Below, piece by piece: positions 12,601 to 24,076 of a stretch of DNA of 64,000 bases. A program made the translations under genes and the position numbers. How positions within the stretch are numbered: the stretch's first letter is position 1; the number at the start of each line of letters is the position of its first letter. A model generated the notes under the pieces. The model did not search any database. It saw only the letters and a list, made by a program, of their open reading frames with translations, and had not been told where the DNA came from. The stretch is from the NCBI GenBank assembly GCA_020284085.1, contig JACEVL010000159.1, positions 878,501 through 942,500 of the forward strand, written 5' to 3'. This DNA is from Aporrectodea caliginosa. Taxonomy: Eukaryota; Annelida; Clitellata; Crassiclitellata; Lumbricidae.

Positions 12601-15600
12601 ATGGCTCGAAGCATCGGGGGTCCACTGAGGACCATACATGTTATATGGCATAACCGCAGGTGGAGGCATGGACGTCGGGAAAGGAGCAGCAGAGGGAAAG
12701 ATAGAGGGTGGAGGGATTGAAGGTGGAGGGATCGAAGGTGGAGGGATTGAAGGATGAGGAATAGTAGGAGGAGGAACAGTGGGATGAGGAATTGTAGGAG
12801 GAGGAAGGTTTGGTGGAGGAAAAGAAAATGTAGACGGCAGTTGACCGGCAGTCTGCATGTATGGAAGGCTTGAAGGTGGACCAGGTACAACCGACTGGCT
12901 GGAGGGGTAAGCTGGAAACATTTGACTTCCAGGTGCAGCAGGCAAAAATGGGGGTGGCTGATTAGTGGGTTGAAGATAGAACGACATTGGATCAGACTGC
13001 AGTGGCGGAGGATATGCCATTAAAGAAGGATCCACAATTGGTGTCTGATTAGAAGTGGGATACATATTCTGATCATACATCCAAGGAGAAACTAAAGACT
13101 GCGACGGATCAACATATCCACTCGCATAGACGTCGTAGACACTAGATGAGGTGCTGAACTCCTGTGACTGGCTGGATGATGATAAACCAGAAAAGTAGCC
13201 GGAATAATAAGCACTGCTGCTGCTGGGGGCCAAGGTGCTTGACCCTGAAGTTGCCATTTCAGACAAGGTCATTGGCGGCAAAGGAGGAGGAAGCATGTCT
13301 GCTTCACCGAGCGGCAGAGGCGGCAGAACCAAGGCATTCTCTGAAGAGGGCTTCTCCGGTGGAATTGGAGGAAATGTAGCGCTGTACGATGATTCATCAA
13401 AGGGTTCTGGTTGGACTGGTGCCTGAACAACAGCAGCTGGAACTGAAGCCACTACAGTTACAGCAACGGCTGCTGATAACTGACTTGGTGCAGTAGTTAA
13501 AGAAGACAGTGTCATAGTACCAATGACTGCAGAATCTTGTGCAGTGCTTGCAACAACAGAAGCAGCAGGCGAGGTCATAAGCTTTTGCGGTTCTGTAGAC
13601 AGAGTTGCTTTACTCTTCGCCAAAGTCTTAACATTTGAAGGCGCATCATTTCGTGAAGAGCCCTCACAAGAGGGAGAGTTGGAACTGGATGGTAACAAGT
13701 CATTTTTACCCACAGGGGCAGAAAGACGAGCAGAATGTGCTGAAGATGACTGGGTCGTCTCACAAATGTCCTGTGCTTGACCAACACCCACACTTACTTC
13801 AGGAGGCAGAATTAGGGGAGTAGACACAACTGCAGAGCTCAAATGAAGCGATGAAGTTGCAATGACAGTAGATGGTTGCGGAGCAGAGACTGGTGGCTGA
13901 GGTTTTACTGGTGGAGATGGAGTAGGTATGCTGCTAGTCGATCCCAATCGTTCTTCAAGAGATGGTCCAATGAGCTTGGAAAAGATCATCCGAGGAACCT
14001 GGGATGTCGTCTTGGATTTCTTCTTAATCACGCCGATTGGAGGAAACGATGAAATATACTGTCGATCATTGGTGGCAGGCACTGCAGGAACAGTCAAAAG
14101 CCCAACTTCTTCCATGTCGCTGACTTTAGCAGCTTCCTTTTCAGCTGCCAAAGGTGCGGTTGAACCAACTGCACTCTCAGCCTCTTTTGAAAGAGGAATT
14201 TCAGGACATGGTGACAAATTGACCTCTTCATCTGATAAATCAAACATAATCTGTCTGGTTTTTTCTGGAGCGGCATTAAGCTTTTCCAAATCCACAGCAT
14301 CATCCACACACTGATTTACATCACCAGCATGGAGATCAACATTAACATCACTACTAGCGTCATCTACTCTGTTATCCGTAAGACTATCACTGTCGTCGAC
14401 GATGGTGATGCATTCATCCATTTCACTTACTGGTTGACTAAATCCAGTTTCTTCAGAAACTTTAGAAAGTCTTTCATAGTTTTCATACAAGCTGAAAACT
14501 AGCGATGAAAGTCCTCCCAGATGACTGTCAGCAGTGGGCAATTCAATCCGGGGCAAATCTGAAGCGATTGTCAGGCACTCTACAGAAGAGTTGCTCTCCT
14601 GCTCATTCAAAAGTATCGTCATTTCATTACACAACTGGAACAGAGCTTCAGAAGCCAACTGTGCAGATCTTTCGACAGTGTCCTGCAGCGTTGTACCATT
14701 TGGATCAGATATCTTAAAAGTATTTTGTGCCTCAGTGTTTGATGTTGGTTTAAAGAGAGGCTTTGCCGACTTAGGAGCGGCACGAAGGGCAGCCAGTTCT
14801 GCACTGAGTTTTGTGATTGTCGAGGCCGGGGGTTTCGATTTCTGGGTTTCCCTAGACAGTCTTCTCTTTGCCTCTACGACCTGACGGAATGCTTGCATCA
14901 GAGGATTATTTCCCTTCACCGACTTCTTAACTCCATCTTCCCCTGTGCTGCTTAGTTCCATCGGATCTTCACTCACTGACTTCAAATTTTGGTAAAGCAC
15001 ACTCTGACCCATCTCTTCAGTTTCACTTGCAGCCTTTGCCTCAGTCTGGATTCGAGTCGTTGCATCAAACAGAGCGAGAACTAGCGACCACAGAAAACTA
15101 TTACCTCGCTTCAGCAGTCGTGTTCGAAATGCATTAGCATCAGGAATTATGCCAGTCAGTTTAGAGAGCATATTCACATTCCTGTTGACAAAATACTCAA
15201 TCAGAGGCCAAGAAAGCCTGTAAGGATTACGATAGTGCTCACTACAGGGCAACAGAGGATCAAAGTTACCTTCAAAGTTTGAATGTGGTACTGAACTGAA
15301 AACATCTTCAACTACAGTTGTATAGCTATCACAGTACATAGGGTCAGATGGTGAAGCCAAACAAATTCTTGCAGGTTCTGGTCTAGACACCTCAAGGATT
15401 TCTGGCGATGCAACTTGTCGTTTGCTTTCCACTCTGTCTTCTTCAGAGTATTTAAACCTTTTCTTCTTATGGCCTCTGTCTCTCTCTGAACTCAGATGGC
15501 TTTCGCTTTTGCGCTTGTCCTTCTTCCTCTTCGTTTTCTTCTCTTTGCTAGTCTTGGTCCTCTTCTTTCGCTTCATCGAAGGCACCTCCGCAGCTTCTAC

Positions 15601-18600
15601 AGTTCTTCTTGCAACTAACGAACGTAATTTCTTTCGATGAAAAGTTTCCTCAACAACTGAACTGGATGAGCTTACTTCCTGAACAACAATGTTCTCAATT
15701 TCACCATCTTCAGTTTCCTCTATCTGAACATTTTTAGGTGAAAGAGCTTTCTCCACAGGGAAAATTTCTTCATTTGAAAATGGCTTTTCTAAGACTTCTT
15801 CTGAGATGACAATGATATTTTGAACGGGCAGCGATAGTTCGGCAGACAATCGTTTTGAAGGTCTGTGCAAGACCTTCTCATGCATAGCACTGTCATCTAA
15901 AGCAGGATCCTTTATCCTGGCACCATCACTCAATCCAATTTCTTTGCAAACGGCTACAGCAGTTACTATCTCTGGTGCTTCCACATTTTCAAGAATCCCA
16001 ATCTCCAATTCTTCAATGTCCGTTGGTCTTGTGGGAGAGTATAGCTTGCTATTGTCAATAACGGTGCTTGCATCACCATTGACAACACTGCCATCAGCAA
16101 CTACACCAGTTTCCATGGTGCCCTGACAAATATTTTCAGCCTCTTTGGCGAACAGGTCAAATGCTGCATCCAAGCTATTCTGAACGGGCATTGATAGTTC
16201 GGCAGACAATCGCTTTGAAGGTCCCTGCAAGACCTTCTCATGCATTGCACTGTCATCCAAAGCAGGATCCTTTATCCTGGCACCATCAGTCTTTGGATAA
16301 ACTGATTTAGGTTCCTTCGGTGGAAGAACCTTCTCACAAACAGGCAACTTTATCAGACTTGATTCTTTTAGCCTTTGCTTTGATTTTACTTTTGCCCTGA
16401 AGTTCCTCCGGACATCTTCATCAAATAATTGAGCTGAAATTGTTGAATCTTTGTCTACAACAACTGTCCGCAGCAATCGTTCCACGTAATTCCTCAGGTA
16501 TTGCTTCACCTTTCGGAAAACCCTGTTTGCGGTGAACTGCGACACTCCATCAGGAAGCGCAAAAAGACTGTCGTCCGATTCCCCAAGGTTACATATATCA
16601 GCCAGAATATAGCAGATGTCACGGCAGAAAGCTTTCTGGCAGTTCTCATATGTCGTGTTTGTTTTTGACATCCGTTTCGGTGGCATATAGGTTCGTGGCT
16701 CAATTTTCAGCTGGCCAGACATCAACAAGTGGAGTGGTTTATTTCTAACCCAGTCGCGGGCAACCTCAAGAAAGATAATTCGGACAGAGTGAAAGTCAAG
16801 TAACTGACTCTCCAGTTGTGTCTCAAGAGAAAGCCCGTTCAGATGTCCCATGGGCTTCAACAGAAATCGCGGCTGCCTGCCGAGGTACACGCTGTTTAGG
16901 TCACTCAGGAGATCCTGCCTGTGGCCGGCTGATATATCTTCAACCTGACAGGAAGACCAGTCCCAACCACATCTGTCTGCTGAGCGTTTCGCAAACTGTG
17001 ACAAGAATGGAAAACGGATAGAACGAGTTGAACGGAAATGCACGTTAAGCTCCTTTCGGACGATTCTGCCACGGTTTGTCTGATTCATGAAGGACTTGCC
17101 TGACTTCGGATTTCCAAGCGGCTTTCCTTTTTCTGCTGCTCGCAGATCAGTCCGCTGTTTGTGATTTCTTGGCTCAAAGACGTAACTCGGTTCAGAAGAT
17201 TCTAGCTCGGATCGAAGATCTTCGTCAAGGAAGGAACTTGTTTCCATCCAAAGATCGTCCGAAACTTTTCCAATTGGATGCTTCCTTAAGTGTTTTCGCT
17301 CGACACTTGGACGCTGAGAACTACACGGAGTAAGAACTTTCTTTCTTGTTATTCTGTGAGCAGATGACTTCTTTCTGTCTGATTTAGATTGCATACCAGT
17401 CAGCCCAGCATTTTCCTTTCCACTAACTGGAACCATGAGACGTGACCTTTTTGCCAACGGCGCAAGAGGCTCACTCTCTGGTTTATCCTCTGCAAGACGC
17501 TTACTTTTATCTTGCTTCGTGAGTCGGATTACTCGCTTTACAATTTCTTTTTCCAACTGTACCCCACCAGAGGCAGTGGTACTACTCGTGCCAGCTGCAC
17601 CTACAAAATTTTCCACCAATTGTTCTTTGCTGTTCTTTGCTGGCGATGGTGCTTGTAGAGTTTTCTGATGAGCTCCCTCACCACTGACCAAAATACATTC
17701 CATCAAATTGGCATCTAAACCTGACCTGCACACAATATCTTCATCAAGGTTTAATTCCCTGAGAGGCATTTCGACAGGTTTCGTTGTCTGGGTGGTAAGG
17801 TCAGATACCTGATTCTTCATGGAGAAATCACCACTTGGAACTCTACCACTTACATCACAGAATAACAAAGATGCATCATCATGATCAGCTGTCAAGCTAG
17901 CATCGTGTCTATTTCCTGCTGGACTGTTGTTCACGCTTGCATCTGGTTCATTCGCCATGTCTACATCACTGCCAGCCAATTCTACTATGTTGTCATTGGC
18001 AAAATTTGACTCAACACAAGAATTACTTTCAGTAGTCATTGTTTCACCTGTAGTCGTTGTCTTACCTGTGCCAGAATCCTGCTCGCTAGCACTTTCTCTC
18101 ATTGGATTTGAAACTGATATTTCCTCTGCATGTGACTCAGCAATATCTAAGGAATCCTGATTTTGGTCATCATAAGTTCTGCTGTCAACATGAGGCATGC
18201 TGTGATCTGGCACTGAAATGTCATGCTGCATGGTTGTAAAGTGATCAACTACTTGTGTGGCATCTGCCGTGAAATCTGGGAGTTCACTGGTAGTAAGGGA
18301 CACCTGTTCTTCTGCATCTTCCCCTGAAACTGATGAGCCAGGAACTTCATGCTGCTCTGCTGCTGCTACCAAATCCATGGTCTGCAGAGTGTCTGCAAGT
18401 GCTTCTCTGTTTGAAGGCTCATCATTTGAGGTTTCATTGACTGCTGTTGGAACACTCTCGGAAGACAAAGGCTCTTCGGTCAGGTCCACATCCACCGGTT
18501 CTGTCTTCACTATGCTTAGATCAATCTCATTCACAGGAAGGCAAACTATTTCAGCAGCAGTTGATGTCTTGGTTGCCGCAGATGGTATCATTCTAGCAGC

Positions 18601-21600
18601 AGCAGCTGATGATGTTTTGGTTGCAGCAGATGCTACTATCCCAGTAGCAGCTGATGTTTTGGTTCCAGCAGATGCTACTATTCTAGCAGCAGCAGCTGAT
18701 GATGTTTTGGTTGCAGCAGATGCTACTATCCCAGTAGCAGCTGATGTTTTGGTTCCAGCAGATGCTACTATTCTAGCAGCAGCAGCTGATGATGTTTTGG
18801 TTGCAGCAGATGCTACTATTGCAGCTGCTGCAGCTGATGTTTTGGTTGCAGCAGATGCTACTGTTTCAGCAGCAGCTGATGATGATGTTTTGGTTGCTGC
18901 AGATGCTACTATTGCAGCTGCTGCTGCTGATGTTTTGGTTGCAGCAGATGCTACTGTTTCAGCAGCAGCTGATGATGATGTTTTGGTTGCTGCAGATGCT
19001 ACTATTGCAGCTGCTGCTGCTGATGTTTTGGTTGCAGCAGATGCTACTGTTTCAGCAGCAGCTGATGATGATGTTTTGGTTGCTGCAGATGCCACTATTT
19101 TAGCAACAGCTGATGATGTTTTGGCTGCAGCAGATACTGAACTTATGCTCTTATTGGACGATGCTGATGAATCGGCTTTTGACTCAGAGCATACTACAGA
19201 CAAAATTTTTGGGCTTGGCATTGGTTTTGAAATGCCAGACAATCTTGAACCCGTTTCTGAGCCAACCAATACTGAAGAACCAGCCTTTGCAAGAGCAGAA
19301 ACAGCCCGCCCAGCAGAAGTAGCTGTTGAAGATACCTCAGAAAAAACAATAATGGTATCATGGCCACGTGCTGCGACTTCTTCTGCATTCCCAGCATGTA
19401 CAGTTTGAATCTGTGCTGCCTGATGTGGAGTAGAGACAGTCTGTTTGCCACTCTTATTAGCACCGCTGTTACCAATTTCCTTCACTGCAACATGCGCTGG
19501 AGTTGTTGCCATGTTATCGGGATAGTCATCTGGCGGTTCAATTTTAATAGTAATCTCTAAATCTTCGGTGCAATCTTTATCGCTTACAGAAGAAGTCACA
19601 TGAGTTGCCTCATCTTGTTGAGCCAAGATCCCATGAATATCTGAACTGCCGGTTTCGTAACTTCCTGCATACTCATCTGTATTTTGACCAGACCAGGTAA
19701 TGGCATCAGGACATGGTGCTGCAACTGTGTTGGTTTCAGCTACAGCACCTTGTGATGTCTGTTGACAAGACACTGGCTGATCCTGTGCCACACGTTCTGA
19801 GGAGCGTGTTACATCAGGAACTGTTTCAATCTGCAACTGCTTCCCAGCTGTGCTAGAAGATGTTGCTGATGTGGGGGGACATGCCACCGCTTTAGCGTCT
19901 TTCACTTGTCGTTGTAGAACTGCACCTCCTGCCGTTACTGCTGGCGTCTTTGGATTGCTAGGCAGCAGTGTAGTCTTTTGCAAGGCAGAAGTGCTGACTA
20001 CCTTTGAATTGGTCAGCACAGCTACAGATCCAGTTTTGACCTGAGAACAAGCACCATCTTTTTGTGCAACAACGGTAAATGGAGCTTTACTAGGATTGTT
20101 GACAGCAAGAGTATCCTGCTTGAGTGTTGTTGGCCTTGCTTTGGGATCAGCAGAGACTGCACCAGCGCTTATGGATGTCGCCACTCCCAACTTGACACCA
20201 CCCACTGAAAGACTGCAACGTGGTAGGACTACTTTTGGGTTTATTGAAACAGTGCTACTCTTAAGATTCCCGAGTGCAGGTTTTCCATTTGCGGCTGAAG
20301 CAGGTGTTGTTGGTTTCTGTTTTGCGGTTAAATTAGAGCCGATGTCTTTAGCTCCAGTTACTGCCACTTTAGCTGCATTCATATTTGGTACTGCTTTCGA
20401 TGCTGCCAGAGCAGCTAAGTTCTGAGCCTGTAAGCGAGTAATGGTGCCAACAGCAGACTTGGGAGTGGCAGCAGAGGCAGCAGGACCTGGTACCTGAGCA
20501 GATGCAGTCTTTCCAGGAGTTGCCAACAGCACTCGATTGCTTGAAGAACTGGTGGCTGAGGAAGTAGCAGAAACTTGCGTTTTTCCATGAGCTTGAATGA
20601 CAGTATTGCTGCTCTTCAGATACTCCTCCATATCAGCTGGTTCTTCTTTGATCTGAATCTCAGTATTACCTATAGTATGAACAACATCAAACAGGTGAAC
20701 ATTAACAATGGTAAAGGTAATATGATTGTTTACATGCCTCCATAGAAGCCCATCGGAAGTTTGGTCTCAGGATTGGAAGAAATCTCATTTAAGTGACCAT
20801 GGGAAACCAACAAACTGCATGAAGTAAACTGGCTTATTCACAGTAACACATTGCATTTCAAATTAACTGAGCAGTAAAGACTTGAGATAACGGTAGAAAC
20901 ATTTGGCAAAACCCTGTTTGCAGTTGGCTATCTCCGCATATGGCTATTCTAGATTGTGAGAGAAAATAGAGCACTGAAGGTCTACTGCAGGGGTGTCAAA
21001 CCTTTTCTAATGGCGGGCCAGTGGCAATATTTTCCAGCAAGTGGCGGGCCGGAGTGCCGAAGGCGCCTGAGCAAAATGATTTAGGAATCTGGGTGGGGGC
21101 TCGGTGATCCCGTCCCCCGAAAATTTGTGAGAAACTAAATCTTAAATGATGCATTTTTAGCACACAAACAGTCAAATTAGGCTTATAAAATCTTAATTTT
21201 GATCTTCATTTTTCAATGACGAACATCATGTAAAGCAGTGCTTCCCAAACTTTTCAGCGTCACGGACCGGTAGAATTAACTTGTCAGTGTCATGGTCCGG
21301 CAGGAATTTCCCACTGCAGAAGGACCGATGCCCGATTTATTAAAGTAGGCCTACCTAAAATAGATTCCTCAAATATGTGTTAAGATTGATTTAAATTATA
21401 CTTCGCCAAGTCTATGACCCTAATTGCCCTTTAACTGCTAGCCTAAAAGTGTTTTTTATGACTTATTGACTTTATGACAAAAAAAATTATAATAGCCATT
21501 CCCTGATTCCAAGACATTTCGACTAGTTTCTGGACTTACTCTGCGGACCGGCAACTGAGTGCTCGCGGACCGGTGCCGGTCCGCGGACCACCACTTTGGG

Positions 21601-22737
21601 AAGCACTGATGTAAAGCACATTGAGCCTCAAAATGAAATATATGAACTTTTATTCTCAAATTGTGTAGGGCCTAGTCTTCAGGCAATGCGCCGCGGGCCA
21701 GAAAAATATCTTCGGCGGGCCAGAAATGGCCCGCGGGCCTGCTCTTTGACATCCCTGGTCTACTGGAAGTCATTCAATTAAAACTGGCAAAACACAAGAA
21801 ATTTTTCAAAATATTTCTATATTTCTTACAATTATTAACCCTTTCTATACGTCATTACCCTTGAAACTCTGGTTAACAACCACGGCTGATATTTAGGAAA
21901 ATACCTTACTTAATTATAATTATTACTTACTTACTTCTTCTTGAATACCTTCCAGTAGGCCTGTGGTACTCCTTTATTTACTCTTGCAATGGTAATAGAA
22001 ATTGTAAATTTATATAGCGCAACTTCACGAGACTCGTCAGAGGCGCTTCCGACCTAACACAATGAAACCATGATCAAACAAAATGGTCTTCAAGCATTTA
22101 CAGAAAAGAGAGGCTGAGGAGCTCATGTTGCAGGTAGTTAGGCAGCTTGTTCCTGGAGGATGGGCCAACAATAGCAAAACTTCTATGCTGGACCGTGGAA
22201 GTCCAGGCCGGTAGAACAACCAAGTTGCGAAGTGTTGCAAGGTGTAGAAATCTGTGACCAGGGAAGGAAGATACTGAAACACATACCGTATCCTGGGGCA
22301 AGATGGAGCACAGCCTACCAGGTAATTACGCATGAACATCAAGATCTTAAACTCAATGCGCTCTTGCATGGGTAACCAGTGCAGTTCCTCCCACATGGGA
22401 CAATATGGAAATCTAGGGGTGCCATACTGTTTAAGCATGTGTGGAATAAACAGACGTCCAGTGACGTTTTTCTAAACATTTGTATAGGGATGCAATCTAT
22501 ATCCATAACTAACTTAACATGTCACTACCATATCACAGACTATGTTATTCCATAGACACTATGTTTGGATCTGTGTTATCCAATGATTTGCATATGCTGT
22601 TCCACTCTTGAATCACATACCCAGATTTACCAGAAAGCAATTTTCTAAGAACTATTAGTTTTACCTTCGGGAACATCTTTTTTCTTCAAGTTACTGCCAG
22701 TTGGAGCCACAGGCACTTTGTTCTTGATGCTGGCCAT
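6662..22737 (-). CDS. TASOR: TASOR-family (HUSH complex) PIN-like domain protein, 3484 residues
   Basis: Seven exons on the minus strand: 22737-22665, 20669-11086, 10818-10542, 10053-9945, 8641-8433, 7760-7635 and 6738-6662. All are GT-AG and in phase. The start MASIKNKVPVAPTG follows a likely 5' UTR. The 9584-nt exon 2 encodes residues 25-3219. By residue it has a SUMO-site-like IKEEP (31), an Ala/Ser/Thr repeat (535-735), two globular-looking blocks (1270-1465, 1828-1900), a basic nuclear-localisation region (1720-1775), Pro-rich repeats (2640-2685) and RQPG repeats (2985-3095). Exons 3-7 (3220-3484) match, from my memory of the family, the C-terminal PIN-like domain of TASOR/TASOR2: CLLLVHKEDLKHVQRIPSLL, RVSFV, then NNGIDILSIPEFM. 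TASOR scaffolds the HUSH complex that silences retroelements. The DUF3715 pseudo-PARP of vertebrate TASOR is not visible, so this is a diverged homologue or a separate gene with the same domain. Confidence 0.68.
6795..7035 (-). mobile_element. tRNA-derived SINE (family B, copy 1)
   Basis: On the minus strand the head at about 7033-6960 has a pol III A-box-like GGTTTAGGGTATG and a B box GGGTTCGAATCC. A unique body follows with AAGTCCTTTACTCGC, then a tail with GAGCGCCTCTGAATGGG and GGGGCGCTATAACAAGTG, ending in a TACAA-type simple repeat. The head plus LINE-like tail is the classic SINE plan. Related copies are at 42573-43650 (split) and 50900-51055. Confidence 0.8.
7040..7212 (-). mobile_element. 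Second tRNA-derived SINE, different head
   Basis: On the minus strand, from about 7212 down, there is CCTGAGTGGCCGAGTGGGTT (A-box region) and GGGTTCGCTTCCC (B box) spaced as in a tRNA. A body follows, ending in TACAATACAACACACAATAC. It abuts the previous SINE head to tail, so one probably inserted into the simple-repeat tail of the other. The head resembles a Ser/Leu-type tRNA, but it is not foldable as an intact gene. Confidence 0.7.
10190..10465 (+). mobile_element. Possible LINE 3'-end fragment
   Basis: The 3' end has GCGGCACTATATAAATTAAT, close to the GCGCTATATAAAT signature of the other LINE/SINE tails here. A reading frame (10221-10463) contains RPSLGNALPSSL, reminiscent of the NSLP motif near the C-terminus of CR1/L2-like LINE proteins. 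Heavily degraded and lying inside a TASOR-like intron. Confidence 0.35.
11460..11735 (-). repeat. Coding minisatellite, RQPG/RQPVPES repeats
   Basis: About ten tandem copies of a roughly 24-39 nt unit in the giant exon encode LLRQPGP, ESRQPGS and related units. Codons for Gln, Pro, Leu and Arg dominate. The region is predicted to be disordered. Copy number is likely to vary between alleles. Confidence 0.8.
12690..12825 (-). repeat. Coding minisatellite, proline-rich
   Basis: Tandem units encode PHPTVPPPTIPHPSIPPPS-type repeats in the giant exon, residues about 2640-2685. They could provide SH3/WW/EVH1 ligands, but that is inference only. Confidence 0.8.
15821..16290 (-). repeat. Recent internal duplication inside the giant exon
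   Basis: About 107 bp at 15821-15927 recurs at 16181-16287 with only a handful of substitutions. It encodes DGARIKDPALDDSAMHEKVL followed by PSKRLSAELS(M/L)PVQN twice. The frame is kept. The copies are about 250 bp apart, so this is a segmental rather than a tandem duplication. Confidence 0.85.
18537..19140 (-). repeat. Coding higher-order repeat, Ala/Ser/Thr-rich
   Basis: A 93-bp unit made of two diverged sub-units of about 45 bp repeats with near-identity between roughly 18790 and 19100, and in diverged form to 18537. Each sub-unit encodes (I/T)VASAATKTS followed by an Ala/Ser run, residues about 535-735. The antisense strand is also open for 383 codons, an artefact of GCN/NGC repetition. 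Confidence 0.85.
20988..21757. mobile_element. Non-autonomous hAT element (outer of a nested pair)
   Basis: Terminal inverted repeats are CAGGGGTGTCAAA at the left and TTTGACATCCCTG at the right. The perfect 8-bp target-site duplication GTCTACTG lies at 20980-20987 and 21758-21765. Sub-terminal GC-rich GGCGGGCC/GGCCCGCGGGC palindromes are typical of this hAT group. No transposase. It lies in intron 1 of the TASOR-like gene. Confidence 0.92.
21236..21608. mobile_element. Non-autonomous hAT element nested in the previous one
   Basis: Termini are CAGTGCTTCCCAAACT at the left and TTTGGGAAGCACTG at the right. The perfect 8-bp duplication ATGTAAAG lies at 21228-21235 and 21609-21616. Sub-terminal GGACCGGTGCCGGTCCGCGG palindrome. 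It inserted into the outer element after that element was in place. Confidence 0.92.
22015..22440 (-). mobile_element. Degraded non-LTR retrotransposon, 3' end
   Basis: Minus-strand translation gives EELHWLPMQERIEFKILMFM and a later CKCLKTILFDH. These are the conserved C-terminal region downstream of the reverse transcriptase in CR1/L2-like LINEs. The 3' tail has GGAAGCGCCTCTGACGAG and GCGCTATATAAATTT. A 5'-truncated copy in TASOR-like intron 1. Confidence 0.75.
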
Positions 22738-22862
22738 AGCTTACTGAATTATTCAGTAATCTATAAGTCAACTAGTACTCTGACTGACTAAAATGTCCAG
22801 TTATGTTCCAGTTCAAGCAACGAATGAACTTCTGGTCTGAAACACATCCTTTGACGAGCCTA
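22735..22862 (-). other. 5' UTR part of first coding exon, TASOR-like gene
   Basis: On the minus strand a good acceptor (pyrimidine-rich CTGTTTTAG) ends at about 22863. It is followed by about 125 nt with in-frame stops leading to the ATG at 22737-22735. The surrounding sequence, AAGCTATGGCC, is a reasonable start context. This suggests that a further non-coding 5' exon lies upstream (higher coordinates) and was not identified. Confidence 0.4.
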
Positions 22863-24076
22863 AAACAGTGAAACACATTCACTTTTCAAAAGCATTCATG
22901 GCAATACAAGTAGTATTTCTTCTTACATGAAAGCCTACATAGTTGATTTACACATTTAATTATCAGTTTCAATCAATGACAGCTGACGGACCTAAGTACC
23001 TTTATTTTTTGCCCTTGCTACTACTGGGGTGCACTTTTTAGAGTATTTTCCTCGGTTGCTACGAATGTCACCAAATTTCACCTGTAGTTACCTATGACCA
23101 AAAGTAGTCAAGCGCGCCTATTCCCATCTTCGAAACCGAACCCACGATTTTACAGTAAAACTTTGGTACTTTAAACATCAGCATTTCTGAACTTCTGGTT
23201 ATATCGAATAACAGTCAAAGGATTTGCCACAACCAATGCAAACACATACAAATATAACTCTCTTTTAGCAAACCTGCTTATATCAAAGTCTTGCTTGTTT
23301 TGAAAGAGCTCTTTGGTCCTTAACAAACTGCTGACTGACAGATATATCCAAGTTACAGTCACTCTGCAACGCAATACAATTGGCCAAGTTGTAGCTGACT
23401 GATGAATAATTATCAGGTGCTTCGTTTCAAGAATCGTTTGCCAAATGGTAGGAGAAGAAAACCGATGCACATGTATGACTGGTCACTGGGAGGGATCAGT
23501 TAATTAAGGCTAGGTATTGTTTGATTTCGCCTCCGTACCACAGCGTCGTTTTATTGACCTAAATCCAAGGCCTTCTGAAAGGTGGGATAACGAAGACAAG
23601 CGGCTCTAAAGCGGTGGTATAAAGCACTCTACTCATTCGTTAATAGAAGCTAAGAGATTGCCAAGTCCATGGATGGATATTAATAAGTTCTTTACATTTT
23701 TTTTAAAGTTAACATTTGACCTTCATAAACACGGTGTGTTTGCTACTTATCTACTTCAGTCAATTGCATTATGGGAAGTCGCTGGTATGCAGTAACGCTC
23801 TATTCGATCAAAGTCCAAGGCGGCCATATTGTTTACCTAGGGACTGATTGCAAGCTGAACAAGCTCTCCAATTACCCTTCTAAGATGAATACACTTAGCA
23901 AGATGCCGCTATAAAACATGGAAAATAAATTAAGGATATGGAAATATTTACAGAAGTGAAAGTGTTTTGTGTCACGGCGAGCCATCATTTTTCATCATAC
24001 AATATAGAATTTTTAAAAATTTATATAAAATTGTAGGCTTGGTTACGGAAGATGGGAATAAGCATGTTTGATGGTA

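Noticed and set aside
18257..19408. 383-codon plus-strand frame
   Set aside because: It is antisense to the Ala/Ser/Thr repeats of the giant exon. Ala, Ser and Thr codons give open Leu/Ala/Val-rich complements, and the sense frame is supported by splice phases.
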